Positions 25,613-36,278 of a DNA stretch of 64,000 nucleotides are shown here, one piece after another; position 1 is the stretch's first letter; the number at the start of each line of letters is the position of its first letter. A program made the translations under genes and the position numbers. This DNA is from Sciscionella marina DSM 45152 (lineage in GTDB: Bacteria > Actinomycetota > Actinomycetes > Mycobacteriales > Pseudonocardiaceae), in the NCBI RefSeq assembly GCF_000379465.1, contig NZ_KB905392.1, positions 434,001 to 498,000 on the forward strand, given 5' to 3'. Under the pieces are notes generated by a model. The model did not search any database and was not told the DNA's origin. It saw nothing but the letters and a program-made list of their open reading frames with translations.

Positions 25613-26222
25613 TCGACTTCAGCCAGTTCCCCAGCAAGGTCGCCCCCGCATCCCCGGATTTCTCCGGGTGGAACTGGGTCGCGGACAACGGACCGTCCTC
25701 GACCGCGGCGAGGAACGGTTCCCCGTGCACGCTCCTGGTCAGCAGCGCATCGGCTGATCCGGTCCACTCGCAGGCGGCGAAGGAGTGCACGAAATAGAAC
25801 CGGGTCCGCGCGTCCAGCCCGGCGAACAGCACCGAGTCCGCGGCGGGGTCCACGGTGTTCCAGCCCATGTGCGGGATGACATCCGCCTCGAGTGCCCGCA
25901 CCGTGCCCGGCCACCGCCCGCAGCCCCGCGCCTGGACCCCGTGCTCGATACCGCGTTCGAAGAGCACCTGCATGCCGACGCAGATCCCGAGTACCGGCCG
26001 CTCCCGGTCCAGCCGCGCGGCGATGATCCGCTGGCCGTCCGCCGCGTCGATTCCCGCCATGCACGCGGCGAAGGCCCCGACCCCGGGCACCACGAGCCCC
26101 GCCGCCTCGATGGCGACCCTGGGGTCCGCGGTGAGCTCGACCTGCGCCCCGACCCGTTCCAGGGCGCGTTGCGCCGAACGGAGATTGCCCGAGCCGTAGT
26201 CCAGGATGGCGATCGTGTCCAC
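25602..26222 (-). CDS. hisH: Imidazole glycerol phosphate synthase glutaminase subunit
   Basis: This class I glutamine amidotransferase feeds ammonia to HisF. The protein is 206 residues. VVPGVGAFAACM carries the oxyanion region, VLGICVGMQVLFE the nucleophile Cys near residue 81, and ATQFHPEKS the catalytic His and Glu near residues 187-189. The start is GTG. Its gene is isolated from both hisB and priA by accessory genes, although it lies on the same strand as all of them. Confidence 0.96.
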   Translation of the reverse strand: MDTIAILDYGSGNLRSAQRALERVGAQVELTADPRVAIEAAGLVVPGVGAFAACMAGIDAADGQRIIAARLDRERPVLGICVGMQVLFERGIEHGVQARGCGRWPGTVRALEADVIPHMGWNTVDPAADSVLFAGLDARTRFYFVHSFAACEWTGSADALLTRSVHGEPFLAAVEDGPLSATQFHPEKSGDAGATLLGNWLKSIRS

Positions 26223-26231
26223 GCCTTAAGG

Positions 26232-27176
26232 CTAGCCTGCCCGCAGCACCGGTCCGTCCGGTGCGCCCGCATGGAAGAACCGGCGCGCCCGCGCGGCGAT
26301 CGAGGCCGCATCGAGCCCGTGCGCCCGCTCGTGGTCCGCGGGTTCGCCGTAGCCGCGCAGTTCATGCCCGCGATCCACGCCGAGCGCGGCGATCCGGTGC
26401 GGGATGTCCACCAGTGCCTCGGCGACCGCGTGCGTGGATGTCCCGCGCAGATACGGTTCCACGAGCAGCACATCGGTGTTCGCGGTGAACACCGCCGAGC
26501 GCAGGGTGCGCACATCCAGCGGGCGCACGGTCGGGGTGTAGAGCACGGTCACGTCGAGCTGTTCGGTCGCGGCGAGCGCGTTGTCCGCGAGCGCGCCGAC
26601 CACGAGCACCACGCCTTCCCTGCCGCGCTTGAGCACGGTCATCGCGCCGTCGGTGGCATAGGGCCGCGCATTGCTCTGCTCGGACAGGCGCAGATATACC
26701 GCGTCATCCCTGGCCGCGTCGGCGCGCAGCAGGGCGGCCGCCTCCGCCGGATGCCCGGGCACCTGGATCGTCCAGCCGGGAAGACTGTCCATCAGCGCCA
26801 CATCCCCGGGGCTCATATGGGTCCGCCCACCGAACGAGATGTCGTAGGAGCCCCCGGAACCGACCAGGATTCCGCCCACATCCTGGTGCGCGAAGTCAAG
26901 CTTGACCTGTTCGAAAGGGCGCTCGACCAGGAACGCCGAGAAGGTGTGCGCGATCGGGCGCATCCCGGAGAGCGCCAGCCCGCCCGCCACGCTGACCAAT
27001 AGCTGCTCCCGGATACCGACGTTGATCACCCGGTCCGGATGGCGCGCGGCCGCCTCGGTGAGCCGGTCCGCGCTGATCTCGGCGAGTACCACGGCAAGCC
27101 GCGGATCCTCGTCGAGCAGTTCGGTCACCGTCGTGGTGAAGGTGTCGCGCATTCCGAGGGTCGTCGCTGTCGTCAT
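26232..27176 (-). CDS. Split transketolase, C-terminal subunit
   Basis: A 314-residue protein covering the pyrimidine-binding and C-terminal domains of transketolase. MRDTFTTTVTELLDEDPRLA opens the domain, RVINVGIREQLLVSVAGGLA carries the conserved catalytic Glu, and the C-terminal domain continues from VVLVVGALADNA. It begins 3 bp after the N-terminal subunit ends, so the two make one heteromeric enzyme. Two-gene transketolases are known from sugar and secondary metabolism; the donor and acceptor here are unknown. The pair lies under a SoxR-type promoter. Confidence 0.9.
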   Translation of the reverse strand: MTTATTLGMRDTFTTTVTELLDEDPRLAVVLAEISADRLTEAAARHPDRVINVGIREQLLVSVAGGLALSGMRPIAHTFSAFLVERPFEQVKLDFAHQDVGGILVGSGGSYDISFGGRTHMSPGDVALMDSLPGWTIQVPGHPAEAAALLRADAARDDAVYLRLSEQSNARPYATDGAMTVLKRGREGVVLVVGALADNALAATEQLDVTVLYTPTVRPLDVRTLRSAVFTANTDVLLVEPYLRGTSTHAVAEALVDIPHRIAALGVDRGHELRGYGEPADHERAHGLDAASIAARARRFFHAGAPDGPVLRAG

Positions 27177-27179
27177 CGT

Positions 27180-27875
27180 TCAGGCACCTTTCTTCTCGAC
27201 CGAGGCGACCACGACGAGCGGCCGTCCGGGGTGGGGTTCGGTGAAGGCCACGCGCAGGGCATCGTGATCCCGGCCGTCGACCGTGCGTCCGGTCCAGCCC
27301 TCGAGGGTGAACCGGCGCTCGATTCCGCCCGGCCAGCCATAGGTCGAGGAGGAGTTGTCCACCACGACCACGGTGAGCTGTTCCAGGCCGAGCCGTCCGG
27401 CATACTCGATCGCCTCGTTGTTGCTGCCCTCATCGAGTTCGGCGTCCCCGACCAGCACCACGGCCCGCGGTCCGGTGCGTCCCGTGGCACGCCAGCCGAG
27501 TACCAGGCCGAGCCCGATCGGCAGCCCGTGGCCGAGTGAGCCGCTGCTGATCTCCGCGCCGGGCACCAGGGTGCGGTCCGGGTGACCGCCGAGCCGGGAC
27601 TCGAAGGTGCCCCAGCCATCCAGATCCCCGGCCGGCAGCAGGCCCTTCGCCGCGAGCACCGCGTAGAAGGCCATCGGGCCGTGCCCCTTGGAAAGCAGGA
27701 ACCGGTCCCGGCCGGGATCGTCCAGATTGTGCGGGCCGATATCGAGCACCGAGTCGTACAGCACCCAGATCACGTCCACTGTGGACTCCGCGGCCGCGTT
27801 GTGTTTCTCGTCGCCCGCCAGGCGCCGCATCAGCGCGGGCAGGTCGGTGTAGGTGAGCTCCGCTGTCGTCGTCAT
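27180..27875 (-). CDS. Split transketolase, N-terminal (TPP-binding) subunit
   Basis: A 231-residue protein with the thiamine diphosphate domain. RFLLSKGHGPMAFYAVLAAK, GSLGHGLPIGLGLVLGWRAT and the metal-binding GDAELDEGSNNEAIEYAG (GDx-N pattern) are intact. It is shorter than the 260-280 residues common for this subunit. The ATG lies 6 bases after a CACGAT -10 hexamer, so the mRNA is probably leaderless. It is divergent from soxR. Confidence 0.9.
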   Translation of the reverse strand: MTTTAELTYTDLPALMRRLAGDEKHNAAAESTVDVIWVLYDSVLDIGPHNLDDPGRDRFLLSKGHGPMAFYAVLAAKGLLPAGDLDGWGTFESRLGGHPDRTLVPGAEISSGSLGHGLPIGLGLVLGWRATGRTGPRAVVLVGDAELDEGSNNEAIEYAGRLGLEQLTVVVVDNSSSTYGWPGGIERRFTLEGWTGRTVDGRDHDALRVAFTEPHPGRPLVVVASVEKKGA

Positions 27876-27881
27876 GAGCCC

Positions 27882-27912
27882 ATCGTGAAACCTCGACTTA
27901 TCTGGAGGTCAA
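27882..27912 (-). promoter_or_regulatory. SoxR-type promoter and operator for the split transketolase
   Basis: On the minus strand TTGACC (-35) and CACGAT (-10) are 19 bp apart, the over-long spacing typical of MerR/SoxR-activated promoters. Between them lies ACCTC-N10-GAGGT (27890-27909), which resembles the known SoxR box with its CCTC...GAGG arms. The divergent soxR gene is 20 bp away. Activation by oxidised SoxR is inferred from this architecture. Confidence 0.72.
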
Positions 27913-27929
27913 GGAGTAATCTTCCTTGT

Positions 27930-28391
27930 GTGACAAAACTTCCCGAGATGCTCACGATCGGCCAGGTCGCCGCGCGCAGTGGAATAGCGCATACCGCACT
28001 GCGGTTCTACGAGGATCGGGAGCTCATCTTCGCCACGCGGACGACCGGGAACCAGCGACGCTATCGGCGCAGTGTGCTGCGCAGGCTGGCGTTCATCAAA
28101 GCGGCGCAGCGGGTCGGGGTCAGCCTCGAGGACATCAAGACCGCGATGGACTCACTGCCCGCCGACCGCGCGCCGACCCGGAAAGACTGGGCACGACTCT
28201 CCTCCACCTGGCATGCCGAACTGGAGACCCGGATCGACGCGCTCACCCGGCTGCGCGACCGGCTCACCAGTTGCATCGGCTGCGGCTGTCTTTCGCTGCG
28301 CACCTGCACCCTGCAGAACCCGGACGACGAGCAGGCCGAACACGGCCCGGGCGCCCCGCGTCTCATGCCCCTCGCGGAAGGCGGGGAATAG
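27930..28391 (+). CDS. soxR: Redox-sensing MerR family activator SoxR
   Basis: A 153-residue MerR-class regulator. The N-terminal helix-turn-helix is LTIGQVAARSGIAHTALRFY near residues 8-27, and a coiled-coil dimer helix follows. The C-terminal cluster motif CIGCGCLSLRTC gives the four cysteines (C-x2-C-x-C-x5-C) that hold a [2Fe-2S] centre. Actinobacterial SoxR proteins respond mainly to redox-cycling compounds. The GTG is used because it matches the family N-terminus. It is divergent from the split transketolase, with a SoxR-like box between. Confidence 0.95.
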   Translation: MTKLPEMLTIGQVAARSGIAHTALRFYEDRELIFATRTTGNQRRYRRSVLRRLAFIKAAQRVGVSLEDIKTAMDSLPADRAPTRKDWARLSSTWHAELETRIDALTRLRDRLTSCIGCGCLSLRTCTLQNPDDEQAEHGPGAPRLMPLAEGGE

Positions 28392-28398
28392 CGCGGAT

Positions 28399-28860
28399 TC
28401 AGCTACCCGGAGTCGATCCGCTCAGTCCCGAATCCACGATGCACCACTTGTCGTCCGCGTACTTCGCGCGGATCTCGCCGTTCTTGTCGTCACTGACCTT
28501 GTTGCCGAGGATGCTGCCCTGCGCGGTGGTCTTCACCGGGGCCTTGGCGAAGTCACCGTCCTCCTCGACCGGGCCGGACTGGGTCATCTGGTATTCGACG
28601 TTGAGGAATTTGTCCCGCAGTTCCTGCACGGTGTCCCGGGAGTCGGTGCCCGAACACCGCAGCTTGTTCACCTCGTCGAAGTTCCCTGCGTTCACGGCCT
28701 TGATCGACTGTCCGATCACGGTGTCCGCCCCGGACCCACCACCGAGGGTGAACACGAGGATGAGCACGACGGCGACGAGAACGACGAAACCGCCGAGGAG
28801 AACAGCAAGGCGCTTGCCTTTCGTCTTCCCCGGCGGTGTCGACGGAAGCGGGTAGGTCAC
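28399..28860 (-). CDS. Membrane-anchored protein with NTF2-like (DUF4878-type) domain
   Basis: A 153-residue protein with a short basic cytoplasmic start, one transmembrane helix at about residues 18-40 (LAVLLGGFVVLVAVVLILVF) and an extracytoplasmic domain. The two cysteines of that domain (LRCSG and KWCIVD) may form a disulfide. It resembles the larger protein encoded just upstream in layout and in the VFTLGGG junction, so the two are probably paralogues. Assignment to DUF4878 is tentative. The start is GTG. Confidence 0.75.
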   Translation of the reverse strand: MTYPLPSTPPGKTKGKRLAVLLGGFVVLVAVVLILVFTLGGGSGADTVIGQSIKAVNAGNFDEVNKLRCSGTDSRDTVQELRDKFLNVEYQMTQSGPVEEDGDFAKAPVKTTAQGSILGNKVSDDKNGEIRAKYADDKWCIVDSGLSGSTPGS

Positions 28861-28866
28861 GGTGAC

Positions 28867-29700
28867 TCAGTATCCACCGTCGGACGAGTCGGAACCTCCC
28901 CCGTACGAGGGCGAAGAGCCGTACGAGCTGCCCGAGCTGCCTCCGCTAGGCTTAGCGTCTTTTATTCCAGTGACGCACCAACCATCGGCCCCATTCTGGG
29001 CTTCGATCGTCCCCGCAGCGTCCTGATCCATCTTCTGGCCCATCACGGTACCGGTGATCTTGGCCTTTATCGGGGCAGTCGCTTTGTCACCCTCTTCCTT
29101 GACATCGCCGGTCAGGCTGACCTCGACCTTGATGTCCTGGCTGTACTTCTTCATCCGCTCGACGCCCTTGGCGAAATCTTGGTCACTGACCTGCTTGCAG
29201 GAGAGATCACGAATCTTGTTGGCGTCCTTGCTACTCATCGCACTGACGTAGTCCTTGATGACTCCGGAGGCGCCACCGCCACCGAGGGTGAACACCAGGA
29301 CGAGTACGACCGCGATCACCACGACCCCGCCCCCGGCGATACCGAGGATCAGGCCGGTCTTCTTCTTGGGCGCGGGGCCGCCCGGGCCGCCGAAGCCCGG
29401 CTGCTGGTCGAACTGCTGCTGGCCATACGGCTGCTGCTGGCCGTACGGAGGCTGCTGGCCATAGGGCTGGCCGGGCTGCTGCGGGTAACCCTGCGGCGGG
29501 TACCCAGGTTGCTGACCACCTGGTTGTTGACCGAAGCCACCACTCGGCGGCCCCGGCTGCTGCGGTCCGGGCTGTTGACCGCCTGGTTGCTGGCCGAATC
29601 CGCCCCCTTGCGGGTACTGGCCTCCATAGCCGGGACCCTGCGGTCCCTGTGGGCCGTGCGGCCCCTGCGGACCTTGTGGTCCCTGTGGCGGATATGTCAC
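28867..29700 (-). CDS. Gly/Pro/Gln-rich membrane protein with extracytoplasmic NTF2-like domain
   Basis: A 277-residue protein. Residues 1-115 are a low-complexity cytoplasmic region made of PQGPQG, QQPG and PYGQQ repeats. KKKTGLILGIAGGG begins the single transmembrane helix. A DUF4878-like domain (VIKDYVSAMSSKDANKIRDL) with two cysteines follows, then a Gly/Ser/Tyr-rich tail. GAGGGG five bases before the GTG fixes the start. The Pro/Gln-rich N-terminus suits phase-separating or scaffold behaviour, which is speculation. The small paralogue follows after 6 bp. Confidence 0.8.
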   Translation of the reverse strand: MTYPPQGPQGPQGPHGPQGPQGPGYGGQYPQGGGFGQQPGGQQPGPQQPGPPSGGFGQQPGGQQPGYPPQGYPQQPGQPYGQQPPYGQQQPYGQQQFDQQPGFGGPGGPAPKKKTGLILGIAGGGVVVIAVVLVLVFTLGGGGASGVIKDYVSAMSSKDANKIRDLSCKQVSDQDFAKGVERMKKYSQDIKVEVSLTGDVKEEGDKATAPIKAKITGTVMGQKMDQDAAGTIEAQNGADGWCVTGIKDAKPSGGSSGSSYGSSPSYGGGSDSSDGGY

Positions 29701-29817
29701 GGTTACCCCTCGTATCTGGTTTGGTATCGAACTACGGGAACGATACTTCGTGCCCTCTTTCGTCCGCACCTCGAGTTGCACGATTCGCAGGACCCGACCA
29801 CCCAGAGTGACCGTGGA

Positions 29818-29976
29818 TCAGGTCGAGAGATACCAGACCACGCCGCCCGCGATGGCCAGCAGGGCGAGCAGTAGCAGGATGATCGCGAAGAACTTCGCGG
29901 TCTTCCACACGGAGATGACCCCGCCGATGAGGAATCCGCCGAGCGCGAGCAGCAGGATCCACAGCCACTCTCCCAT
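29818..29976 (-). CDS. 52-residue two-helix membrane protein downstream of hisB
   Basis: The protein starts MGEWLWILLLALGGF and ends VVWYLST. Two hydrophobic helices (about residues 3-22 and 28-48) are separated by a short basic link, VWKTAKFF. It begins 18 bp after the hisB stop with TGGAGTG as a possible ribosome site, so it probably belongs to the hisD-hisC-hisB transcript. It is too short for default gene callers. Clean hydrophobic periodicity supports a real gene; the function is unknown. Confidence 0.7.
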   Translation of the reverse strand: MGEWLWILLLALGGFLIGGVISVWKTAKFFAIILLLLALLAIAGGVVWYLST

Positions 29977-29994
29977 TTACAGCACTCCATCCAT

Positions 29995-33019
<3,025 letters not shown>

Positions 33020-33075
33020 CGGATACTCCTCGATGACGGCGATGACTCAAGGGTACGGGCGGTGCCGCACCCGGC

Positions 33076-34245
33076 TCAGGCCAGGGCGGCGACCGCGTGC
33101 ACCAGAGCGTCCAGCTCGGCCTCGGTGGTGAAGTAGTGCGGCGAGGCCCGCACGCAGCCGTCGAGGCCGCGGGCGCGCCAGTCGAGCAGCCCGTCCGGCA
33201 TCGCGCCGCCGCTGACCACGATCCCCTTCTGCCACAGGGCTTCGCGTACCGCGCCCACCGGCGTCCCGGCGACCGCGAAGGTGACGATCCCGCCCTGTTC
33301 CCGACCGGGATCGAGCACCTGCACACCGGGCAGCTCGCCGAGCGCGGTGCGCAGGCGGGTGCCCTTGGCCAGCACCGCATCCCCGATCGGCCCGAGGCCG
33401 AGCTCGAGCGCGTAACGGGCGGCCCGGATCAACCCGAGCCGGGCCGCGACGCCGTACTCGAACAACTCGTACTGCGCACCCGGTCCGGAGTGGATGTGAT
33501 AGCTGTCCGGGCCGTCCAGGCTGGCCGCGCTGTCCATGATCAGCCGCGGCCACAGCCGTTCGTCCCGGCGCACCGCGAGGAAACCGGTGCCCCGCGGCCC
33601 GCGCAGCCATTTGCGCCCGGTCCCGGTGATCATGTTCACGCCGAGTTCCCCCATGCGCACCGGGAACTGGCCGATCGACTGGCAGGCGTCGAGCAGCACG
33701 AAGGCGCCCACCTCGTGCGCGGCCGCGGTGATCGCCGCCACCGGGCTGATGAGGCCGGAGTTGGTCGGCACATGGGTCACCGAGACAAGCTTCACCCGCT
33801 CGTCGAGCATCGCGCGGGTCGCCTCGACGTCGACCTGCCCGGTCTCGTCGGAGGGCATCTGCTCCACGGTGAACCCGGCGCGCTCGGCAAGGCGCAGCAG
33901 CGCGATGACATAGCTGCCGTATTCGACCTGGCTGATCAGCACCCGATCCCCCGGACCGAGCGGGATCGCGTCCAGCAGCGCGAGCCAGGACCGCGAGGCG
34001 CTCTCGGTGAACGCGATCTCCTCGGGTGCGCAGTCGAGCAGTTCGGCGAACACCGGGTACCCGGCCCGGAGCTCGGCCTCCCGTTGCGCGGCCGCCCGGT
34101 ATCCGCCGATGCTCGCCTCCAGCCGCAGGTGCGCGAACATCTCCTCGAGCACCGGGGTAGGCGGCACCGAGGACCCGGCGCTGTCCAGGAAAATCCGTTC
34201 GTTCAGGGCAGGGGTATCGGCACGTACCGCGGACAGATCGATCAT
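33076..34245 (-). CDS. Class V aminotransferase (cysteine desulfurase/isopenicillin epimerase-like)
   Basis: A 389-residue PLP enzyme. IFLDSAGSSVPPTPVLEEM opens the fold, IAFTESASRSWLALLDAI forms the PLP phosphate region, FVLLDACQSIGQFPV carries the Asp and Gln that hold the pyridine ring, and ITGTGRKWLRGPRGTGF holds the Schiff-base lysine. No obvious desulfurase cysteine loop is seen, so an epimerase, lyase or transaminase role is possible. Its ATG overlaps the stop of the peptide-binding lipoprotein gene by 4 bp, which links the two functionally. Confidence 0.87.
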   Translation of the reverse strand: MIDLSAVRADTPALNERIFLDSAGSSVPPTPVLEEMFAHLRLEASIGGYRAAAQREAELRAGYPVFAELLDCAPEEIAFTESASRSWLALLDAIPLGPGDRVLISQVEYGSYVIALLRLAERAGFTVEQMPSDETGQVDVEATRAMLDERVKLVSVTHVPTNSGLISPVAAITAAAHEVGAFVLLDACQSIGQFPVRMGELGVNMITGTGRKWLRGPRGTGFLAVRRDERLWPRLIMDSAASLDGPDSYHIHSGPGAQYELFEYGVAARLGLIRAARYALELGLGPIGDAVLAKGTRLRTALGELPGVQVLDPGREQGGIVTFAVAGTPVGAVREALWQKGIVVSGGAMPDGLLDWRARGLDGCVRASPHYFTTEAELDALVHAVAALA

Positions 34246-35723
34246 GTCGTCCACTCTGGCAAATTCCAGTACAACCCCCAAGTGAATTGCGGACGCACCG
34301 GATCGAGCACCGGCTGATAGCCGCGCAACCGGTCCGCGACGAGATAGGTGTGCGCCATCCGGGCCAGCACCACCAGATCGGGTTTGGCGAAATAGGCCCG
34401 ATCGGCCGCCCGGTAGGCGATCGCGCGCTGAGCGGGATCGGTCTGCGCCTGCGCGGTCGCGTCCGGGATCCCCGGGGCGAACGGGTCCCCGCGGGCCACC
34501 AGGGCGGCCTCGCCCTCGGCCGGTTCACCGCTCGCCGGGTCGACCTGGATGCCGACCGTGCGCATGTCCTTGGCGAAGCCCTCCGCCAAGGTCTTCGCTT
34601 CCGGGTCCCCGTCCGGATAGCGCAGCGTGAACCGCGCCTGGGTGCCGTGTTTCGCGCGCACCGCACCGGGTTTCGCGGTCCAGCCTGCCTGCTGCAAGCT
34701 CTGTTCGGCCTTGCCCTTGGCGTACTCGTAGTGCGCGCTCGGGTCCTGGTATTCGGGCTGAGCGGAAGTGAATGGGGTGGACGCGGGTTCACCGACACCG
34801 CCGAGGGCATCGCGCACGAGCGCGGACCGGTCCAGCGCACGGTTCATCGCCTCCCGCACGCTCTGGTCCCCGGTGACCGGGTTGTCCTCGGGCAGGGTGA
34901 CCGCGCGGTATTCGGCGCTCAGCGATTCGACCGCGCTCGTCCCGTCCACCGGGGACTGGCGGTTGCTGTTCGTCACCCGCGCGGCATCGGCCTTGTGCTC
35001 GCGCAGATCGGCGAGCCGGGCCCGCTCATCGGGCTGGAACCGCACGGTGATCTTGTCCAGTTTCGGTTTGTCGTCCCAGTAGTCCGCCCGCGCCCGCATG
35101 GTCAGGGACCGCCCGCGCTGCCAGTCCACCGCGGTGAACGGGCCGGCGCCGACCGGCCGGGTGCTGATCGGCAGCCGCTCGGCCGGTTCGCGCTCGCGCA
35201 GCGCCGCGGCGGGCACGATGCCGAGGGTGAGCAACCGGTCGAATCCCGGTTCCCGGTGCGCGAGGGTGAACCGCACCGCACCGTCCCCGGTCTCGTCCAC
35301 CGCGCGCAGGTTGGCATAGCGGGCACGAAGCGGGGAACGGTAGACCGGATCGAGCACCGCGCGGTAGGTGGCGACCACATCGGCCGGGCGCAACGGGCTG
35401 CTGTCGGAGAACCGCACCCCCTTCCGGATCGGCACCGTCAGCTGCGTCCCGGTCGCGTCCGGTTCGGGCAGCGCGGTGGCAAGTGCCGGTTCGGCGCGCC
35501 CGTCCACACGATGTTCGAGCAGCCCGTCGTAGAACTGCGCCGCTCCGTCCGGGGCGTATCCGGCGACCGGGTTCAGCGTCGCGGGCTCACTGGCCACGTC
35601 GATGGTCGCGGTCCGCATCGGCGGTCTGGGCTGTGGCTGCGGCGCGGTGCCGGTGCACGCGGACAGCGCGAGCAGGCACAGCACGAGCAGGGTCGGATAC
35701 ATCGCGCGCGGCACGGCTGTCAC
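34242..35723 (-). CDS. Orphan peptide/oligopeptide-type ABC substrate-binding lipoprotein
   Basis: A 493-residue SBP_bac_5 (OppA-like) protein. The signal (MYPTLLVLCLLALSAC) ends in a lipobox cysteine. The GTG at 35723 is chosen because it adds the arginine needed in the signal n-region; the ATG at 35702 would give an uncharged start. The domain runs from IDVASEPATLNPVAGY through VGAGPFTAVDWQRG to the C-terminal half. No permease or ATPase genes are adjacent. The 4-bp overlap with a PLP enzyme gene suggests both act on one amino compound. Confidence 0.85.
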   Translation of the reverse strand: MTAVPRAMYPTLLVLCLLALSACTGTAPQPQPRPPMRTATIDVASEPATLNPVAGYAPDGAAQFYDGLLEHRVDGRAEPALATALPEPDATGTQLTVPIRKGVRFSDSSPLRPADVVATYRAVLDPVYRSPLRARYANLRAVDETGDGAVRFTLAHREPGFDRLLTLGIVPAAALREREPAERLPISTRPVGAGPFTAVDWQRGRSLTMRARADYWDDKPKLDKITVRFQPDERARLADLREHKADAARVTNSNRQSPVDGTSAVESLSAEYRAVTLPEDNPVTGDQSVREAMNRALDRSALVRDALGGVGEPASTPFTSAQPEYQDPSAHYEYAKGKAEQSLQQAGWTAKPGAVRAKHGTQARFTLRYPDGDPEAKTLAEGFAKDMRTVGIQVDPASGEPAEGEAALVARGDPFAPGIPDATAQAQTDPAQRAIAYRAADRAYFAKPDLVVLARMAHTYLVADRLRGYQPVLDPVRPQFTWGLYWNLPEWTT

Positions 35724-35779
35724 AGTATCGGTTACCGTCCCGCGGAGACCGAGACCCGTTCGAGGAAGGCGGCGAGACC

Positions 35780-36241
35780 GTGACCCAGGCGCGCACCCCG
35801 GAGCCGGAGGCACCGGCGCGCAGGCGGCTCCGGCCCCGTACGAAGTGGCTGACCATGATCGTCATCGTGCTCATGCTCGCTTGGATCGGATACCTGGTCG
35901 TGGGTATCGCCACCAACGACACGATCCGCAGCGCGACCTCGGTGCCCCAGCTCGCCTCGATGGTGCAGCAGAACCTGCGTGCGCACAACGGCAAGGAACT
36001 GCAGACGCACTTCGCCGCGAACACGATCAGCATGGACTACGGCAGCACCTTCGTGGACAAGCTGGAGGACAACGGGTACACCGACATCCAGGTTCGCCCG
36101 GGTGCCGGGTTCATCGAGGTCACCGCTTCCGGAGCGGACGACTCGAAGCTGTGCACCGCCTGGGACGCGGATCAGTCCGAGGACGGCACCTACCTGCTCG
36201 ACCCGACCCCCTCGGTCAATCCGGCGGCCTGCCGGCGTTGA
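35780..36241 (+). CDS. Single-pass membrane protein of unknown function
   Basis: A 153-residue protein with a proline- and arginine-rich cytoplasmic start, one transmembrane helix at about residues 24-46 (WLTMIVIVLMLAWIGYLVVG) and a roughly 105-residue extracytoplasmic domain. That domain has two cysteines (KLCTAW and AACRR). The domain is not one I can name. GAGGAAGG lies about ten bases before the GTG. It is divergent from the peptide-binding lipoprotein. Confidence 0.75.
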   Translation: MTQARTPEPEAPARRRLRPRTKWLTMIVIVLMLAWIGYLVVGIATNDTIRSATSVPQLASMVQQNLRAHNGKELQTHFAANTISMDYGSTFVDKLEDNGYTDIQVRPGAGFIEVTASGADDSKLCTAWDADQSEDGTYLLDPTPSVNPAACRR

Positions 36242-36278
36242 CAGGTCCCAGCAGCGCCGATCGGGCAGAATACGGAAC

